From Blastocatellia bacterium (GTDB lineage: Bacteria; Acidobacteriota; Blastocatellia; Pyrinomonadales; Pyrinomonadaceae): a stretch of 9,717 bases of DNA. This document shows positions 6,101 through 9,717 of this stretch, in pieces. Each line of letters begins with the position of its first letter. Position 1 is the stretch's first letter. The notes under the pieces are model-generated. The model searched no databases, was not told where the DNA came from, and was given only the letters and a program-made list of their open reading frames with translations. Location: the NCBI GenBank assembly GCA_003488005.1, contig DNND01000099.1:28615-38331 (forward strand). Direction: 5' to 3'. The position numbers and the translations under genes are program-made.

Positions 6101-9100
6101 ATGACTCGCTCATTGCTTCGCTGGTCCACATCATATTTAATGTTTGGTCTAATGTTCGTTTGCGGCATCCTCACGGTGCAGGCGCAGTTAAAGCCGGGCC
6201 GCGATCCCAATCAACCGATCGACGAGGAGTACACGAAAAAGATTCGCGAGTATACGACCGAGCCTTACTTTAACTCGCCCTTGACGGATTATTTGCCCGC
6301 GTCCGCGAAAGTGCCGACGCCCAAAGCCGTACTCGGCGATGTTGCCGGCGCACCCGGCAAACTGCCTTACGTGGAAGAAGTGAATCGCTACATGCGGCTG
6401 CTCGAAAAGGCCAGCCCGCGTGTCAGAGTGTTTTCCATTGGCAACAGCGAAGAGGGCCGCGAGATGATTGCGGTGGCCGTCGCCTCAGAAACTTTGTTGG
6501 CAAAGCTCGATGAAAACCGCGCTCGTCTTAGCAAGCTTGCCGACCCACGCACGATTAATCTTGATGACAACGAAGCGGACAAGCTCGTCAGCCAATCGTT
6601 TCCGGTCTACTACATTACCGGTGCTATTCATTCGACTGAAACCGGTTCGCCGACGGCGTTGATGGAGCTCGTCTATCGGCTGGCAGTTGATGAGAGTGCG
6701 TACGTCAAATCCATCCGCGAAAACATGGTTACCTTGATCACGCCGGTGGTTGAAACCGACGGGCGCGATCGGATGGTGGATATTTATAACTGGCATCTGG
6801 CCCACCCCAACGAGAATTATCCATCGCTGATCTACTGGGGCCACTACGTCGCTCACGATAATAATCGCGACGCGATTGGCCTCTCATTAAATCTGACGCG
6901 CAACGTGCTCAACACCTACACCGGCTGGAAAGCACAGGTACTGCATGACCTGCACGAGTCAGTTCCCTATCTTTACGACAACACCATCGGCGATGGTCCA
7001 TACAACGCCTGGGTCGATCCGATTCTCACTGATGAATGGCAGATGATCGGCTGGAACAATGTTTCCGAGATGACGAAGTTTGGCATGCCCGGTGTGTTTG
7101 CCCACGGGGACTTTGATACCTGGTCGCCCGGTTATTTGATGTTCATCGCCGCGACGCACAACGGCATCAGCCGTCTCTACGAAACCTTTGGCAACGCCGG
7201 CGCCGACACAGTTGAGCGCACGCTTTCACCAAATGAATACTCGCGCACCTGGTATCGCCAGAATCCGCCGCTGCCGAAAGCCAAGTGGTCCCAGCGCAAC
7301 AATAATAATTATCAGCAAAGCGCGTTGCTGACGTCGCTTTATTATTTCGGCAACAACAGCAAACTCTTTCTCAAGAATTTTTACCTGAAGAGCAAGCGCT
7401 CGGTACTGAAACCAAAGAACGAAGGACCGGCCGCTTATGTTTTGCCCGGCGACGATCCGCGGCTGGGAAATCAGGCGGAGCTGTTGCGAACGCTGCAAGC
7501 GCAAGGAGTGGAGATCAGCCGCGCGACGGCGCCGTTCACGGTTGCAGTGAAAGCTGGCAAGGCGGCCAGCGACAAAAAGTCAGAACCGGCAACCACACCG
7601 GCCACATCACCCGCTGTGATCAAGGAACCCGTCGCCATCGCAACTCCGTCCGATGCCGTGCCTCGAGCTTCTGCAAGTCCCTCCCCAGCACCAAGCCCGC
7701 AACCTAGCCCTGCGAAGTTTGTGCAACGGACCTTCGCCGCCGGCAGTTACATCGTGCGCATGGACCAGCCGTACAGCCGCATTGCCGACGCTTTGCTCGA
7801 CTATCAATACTGGGCGCCTAACGATCCGCAAACGCAAATTTACGACGACACGGCGTGGACCATGGGTGAACTGGCAAACGTCGAGACGGTGCGCGTGGTT
7901 GATACGAAGGTTCTGACCGCCCCGATGGAGCGAGTGACTGGAGAAGTACGCGCGCCTGCCGCAGTCAGCGGCACTGGATCAATCTTTCTCATCAATCACA
8001 CCGCCGATAACGCACTGGCGAGGTTGCGTTGGCGCGTGGTGGACGCGACTGTCGACGCGATCGAAGAGCCTGTCGAAGTCGCAGGACACAAGTTCAATCG
8101 CGGATCGTTTGTCGTTCGCAAAGTTGCGCGCGACGAGATAGAACGCGTGGCCACTGAACTTGGCATTCAGGTCTACGCGGTAACCGAGGCGCCCACAGTC
8201 AAAAGCCATGCGATCAAGGTTCCGCGGGTCGCGCTAATGCATACCTGGATCGATACGCAGAATGAAGGCTGGTGGCGCCTGGCGTTTGATAAGTTGGGGG
8301 TGCCTTACTCCTACATCAGCACGCAGGACGTCGCGAAAGATGCCGACCTGCGCGCGAAGTATGATGTGATTCTGTTTGCGCCTGCCGGCATTCCGCAAAA
8401 TGCGATCACAGACGGCTTGCCGATGTATGGAAATCCGTTACCCTGGAAAACAACGACGCTGACGCCGAATCTTGGCAAGATCGATTCGACTGATGACACC
8501 CGGCCGGGGCTGGGTTGGTCAGGAATTGCAAACCTGCAAAAGTTTGTGCAACAGGGCGGCGTCTTTTTAGCTGTAGACGACACGGCCAGCTTCGCAGTTG
8601 ACCATGGCTTCGCGCCCGGCGTGTCAATCGCGCGGCCGAATCGATTAAGAGCTGTCGGCGATATTCTGCGCATGAAGACAGTCGACGCCTCGAGCCCGAT
8701 TGCTTACGGTTACGCGGACTCGCTCGCGATGTATTGTGCGAATGGACCAATCTTCAACCTCAGCAATCTTGCCGGCAGAGGCGGCGGTCAACGCCGTTCG
8801 GATCAACGCGTCACCGGCCGCGGCACGCCTGACGATCCCGACACAGTGCAGGGGCGTCCGCCAGCTGAAATTCCGGAACCGCCCAAAGCGGAAACCTGGG
8901 AAGCGTTACCGCTGACCGACGAACAGCGCCGCAATGCGGTTGGACTTATCCCGGTGGATCAGCGGCCGCGCGTAGTTCTGCGTTACGCGGACAACAGCGA
9001 TCTTTTTGTTTCAGGATTGCTGGATGGAGGCGACGAGATTGCGCAACACGCGGCGGTCATTGATTCACCGCTCGGCCGCGGACATGTGATTCTTTTCTCG

Positions 9101-9208
9101 ACCAATCCCATGTGGCGCGGACAAACGAAGGGTAGTTACTTTCTCGTCTTCAACGCGATCTTGAATTTCGATAATTTGAACGCGGGCAGGAAACTGGACC
9201 AGAAATAA
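6101..9208 (+). CDS. Secreted M14-family zinc carboxypeptidase-like protein with C-terminal GATase1-like domain
   Basis: The 1035-aa product starts with a signal peptide: MTRSLLR, a hydrophobic core at about 11-25, and likely cleavage after VQA (residue 28). The M14 peptidase domain covers about 90-385. Zinc ligands are H177 and E180 (GAIHSTETGS) and H285 (LHDLHES); N255 and R256 (HDNNRDAIG) match the substrate carboxylate-binding pair, and E361 (SRLYETFG) is well placed as the catalytic glutamate, 76 residues after H285. A Pro/Ala/Ser/Thr-rich linker spans about 485-538 (SPSPAPSPQPSP). Residues about 705-1025 look like a GATase1-like fold: VPRVALMHTWIDTQNEGWW, YDVILFAPAG, GGVFLAVDDTASF and GRGHVILFSTNPMWRG. 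Such M14 plus GATase1-like proteins are much longer than classic carboxypeptidases. Location is periplasmic or extracellular. GAGGA (6089-6093) lies 7 nt before the ATG. The gene appears monocistronic. The peptide substrate is unknown. Confidence 0.92.
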   Translation: MTRSLLRWSTSYLMFGLMFVCGILTVQAQLKPGRDPNQPIDEEYTKKIREYTTEPYFNSPLTDYLPASAKVPTPKAVLGDVAGAPGKLPYVEEVNRYMRLLEKASPRVRVFSIGNSEEGREMIAVAVASETLLAKLDENRARLSKLADPRTINLDDNEADKLVSQSFPVYYITGAIHSTETGSPTALMELVYRLAVDESAYVKSIRENMVTLITPVVETDGRDRMVDIYNWHLAHPNENYPSLIYWGHYVAHDNNRDAIGLSLNLTRNVLNTYTGWKAQVLHDLHESVPYLYDNTIGDGPYNAWVDPILTDEWQMIGWNNVSEMTKFGMPGVFAHGDFDTWSPGYLMFIAATHNGISRLYETFGNAGADTVERTLSPNEYSRTWYRQNPPLPKAKWSQRNNNNYQQSALLTSLYYFGNNSKLFLKNFYLKSKRSVLKPKNEGPAAYVLPGDDPRLGNQAELLRTLQAQGVEISRATAPFTVAVKAGKAASDKKSEPATTPATSPAVIKEPVAIATPSDAVPRASASPSPAPSPQPSPAKFVQRTFAAGSYIVRMDQPYSRIADALLDYQYWAPNDPQTQIYDDTAWTMGELANVETVRVVDTKVLTAPMERVTGEVRAPAAVSGTGSIFLINHTADNALARLRWRVVDATVDAIEEPVEVAGHKFNRGSFVVRKVARDEIERVATELGIQVYAVTEAPTVKSHAIKVPRVALMHTWIDTQNEGWWRLAFDKLGVPYSYISTQDVAKDADLRAKYDVILFAPAGIPQNAITDGLPMYGNPLPWKTTTLTPNLGKIDSTDDTRPGLGWSGIANLQKFVQQGGVFLAVDDTASFAVDHGFAPGVSIARPNRLRAVGDILRMKTVDASSPIAYGYADSLAMYCANGPIFNLSNLAGRGGGQRRSDQRVTGRGTPDDPDTVQGRPPAEIPEPPKAETWEALPLTDEQRRNAVGLIPVDQRPRVVLRYADNSDLFVSGLLDGGDEIAQHAAVIDSPLGRGHVILFSTNPMWRGQTKGSYFLVFNAILNFDNLNAGRKLDQK

Positions 9209-9269
9209 ATGCTCATGCGGAGACAGAAGACTGGGTAGTGCTGCACAGCAGAAGGTCGCGAACATCCGA
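9209..9269. other. Intergenic stretch after the peptidase gene
   Basis: Apart from a weak GCTG-CA-CAGC hairpin around 9238-9247, nothing recognisable lies here. No convincing terminator follows the peptidase gene. Confidence 0.5.
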
Positions 9270-9310
9270 GTTTAACTAGTTCAACCCATACGGTAGAATA
9301 TCAGCGGAGG
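9270..9310 (+). promoter_or_regulatory. Operator-like palindrome, -10 box and strong RBS of the antitoxin-like gene
   Basis: A 16-nt palindrome GTTTAACTAGTTCAAC (9270-9285, one mismatched pair) is centred on AACTAGTT. It overlaps a weak -35 TTTAAC (9271-9276), followed after 17 nt by TAGAAT (9294-9299), five of six to consensus. The ribosome binding site GGAGG (9306-9310) lies 5 nt before the ATG at 9316. Because the predicted transcription start falls almost on the ribosome binding site, the -10 call is uncertain. The palindrome over the promoter would suit the autoregulation usual for antitoxin genes. Confidence 0.4.
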
Positions 9311-9315
9311 CGATC

Positions 9316-9557
9316 ATGAGTACTGCAAAAGATCAAATTGGCGAATCCTCAAGAGGCAACCTGACGACAGCTCTTATGATGAGATCGTGCGCGAACTTGC
9401 CTTTGACTTGATGGTGCAACGCGGGCTGAAAGACTCGGACGATGGTCGCACGATTTCAAACGACGAAATGCAACGCCGGATAAGAATTGATGCCCAATGC
9501 GGTGGTGAACACGCCGGCTGCGGAACGCGAAGCGATCTCATTAGCACCGTGGCTTAA
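9316..9557 (+). pseudogene. Frameshifted antitoxin-like small protein gene
   Basis: From ATG 9316 the reading frame gives MSTAKDQIGE and then leaves the family pattern, stopping at 9409-9411 after 31 codons. The next frame (open 9297-9557) encodes ILKRQPDDSSYDEI, RELAFDLMVQRGLKDSD and DGRTISNDEMQRRIR. This is the typical layout of short antitoxin-like proteins (KxQI..L..LPDD..YDEI, amphipathic helix, RGLxDxxxGRxxSxxEhxxRI). One missing base near 9344-9345, in a short A-run, restores a continuous 80-codon product. The usual short W-containing C-terminus after QRRIR is replaced by about 23 unrelated residues that read into the palindromic repeat, whose GGCTTAAGCC supplies the stop. No RelE/ParE-type toxin frame follows within the window. 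Either a decayed gene or a sequencing error explains the shift; the odd C-terminus favours decay. The family call is by pattern, without a search. Confidence 0.6.
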
Positions 9558-9639
9558 GCCCGGTGGTCAAGTCCTACAAAATGATTCCTTGAACCGTTTC
9601 CAACGGTTTCTCCTGATCCTGCTCCCAACAAAAACCGTT
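9545..9639. repeat. Pair of palindromic REP-like hairpins
   Basis: The first hairpin is centred on the perfect palindrome GGCTTAAGCC (9551-9560), flanked by CACCG (9545-9549) and CGGTG (9561-9565) with a single bulged T. The second has stem AACCGTT (9592-9598) and AACGGTT (9602-9608) with a TCC loop. A further copy, AAACCGTT (9632-9639), can pair instead with AACGGTTT (9602-9609), so two stems compete for the same strand. No transposase is present. The arrangement resembles REP-like dispersed palindromes. It has invaded or replaced the 3' end of the antitoxin-like gene. Confidence 0.6.
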
Positions 9640-9691
9640 AGAAACTTCTTATTGGTGCAGACGATTGGTGCCTAAATGTTATCGGCCACGT

Positions 9692-9717
9692 CACATTCGG
9701 CTTTGCCGCCTGATGTG
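9692..9717. repeat. Partial palindrome at the window edge
   Basis: CACAT (9692-9696) faces ATGTG (9713-9717) around an inner hairpin CGGC-TTT-GCCG (9698-9708). It is cut by the window end, so its full extent is unknown. It probably belongs to yet another palindromic repeat family. Confidence 0.4.

Noticed and set aside
9325..9350. Programmed -1 frameshift in the antitoxin-like gene
   Set aside because: No slippery heptamer is present in the correct frame. The reading that matches the family best needs a restored base near 9344-9345, so a simple deletion or sequencing error is preferred.
9487..9675. 62-codon frame at the right end
   Set aside because: It starts inside the restored antitoxin-like frame, lacks a good ribosome binding site and reads across the REP-like hairpins.

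Overview
The window reads as a chromosomal segment of a moderately GC-rich, free-living bacterium. The best guess is an Acidobacteriota-type genome (perhaps Blastocatellia/Pyrinomonadales). This rests on the large secreted M14 peptidase with an amidotransferase-like C-terminal part and on the style of the palindromic intergenic repeats. It is an inference from family resemblance; no rRNA or other taxonomic marker is present. No phage, IS transposase, CRISPR array, tRNA or rRNA was seen.

Layout. Positions 119-2052 hold a tight minus-strand cluster, read right to left: pirin, single-domain rhodanese, SAM-dependent methyltransferase. The last two overlap by 11 nt. A 236-bp palindromic repeat (2071-2306) separates it from a second minus-strand cluster at 2317-5823. 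In reading order that cluster is a MOSC-domain protein, a YdeP/CbbBc-type molybdopterin oxidoreductase and a free methionine-(R)-sulfoxide reductase. The last two share an ATGA stop/start overlap. A divergent intergenic region rich in hairpins (5824-6100) leads to a plus-strand gene at 6101-9208 for a 1035-aa exported M14-family zinc carboxypeptidase-like protein. The right end (9209-9717) holds a short antitoxin-like gene with a strong ribosome binding site but a frameshift and an altered C-terminus. It runs into another set of palindromic repeats.

How the genes may work together. The MOSC protein and the bis-MGD oxidoreductase fit molybdenum-enzyme maturation and function. Coupling of the oxidoreductase to a methionine-sulfoxide reductase suggests a redox or oxidative-damage theme (inference). 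The pirin/rhodanese/methyltransferase cluster may be a small redox and sulfur-related unit, but no substrate can be named.

The least ordinary aspect is the non-coding DNA. Every intergenic stretch above about 100 nt carries its own nested palindrome, and the families look different from each other. In two of them the stems change in a compensated way while a loop or the architecture stays constant, which suggests selection on, or spreading through, folded structure. No clearly new multi-gene system is visible. The strongest leads are these repeats and the broken antitoxin-like locus.
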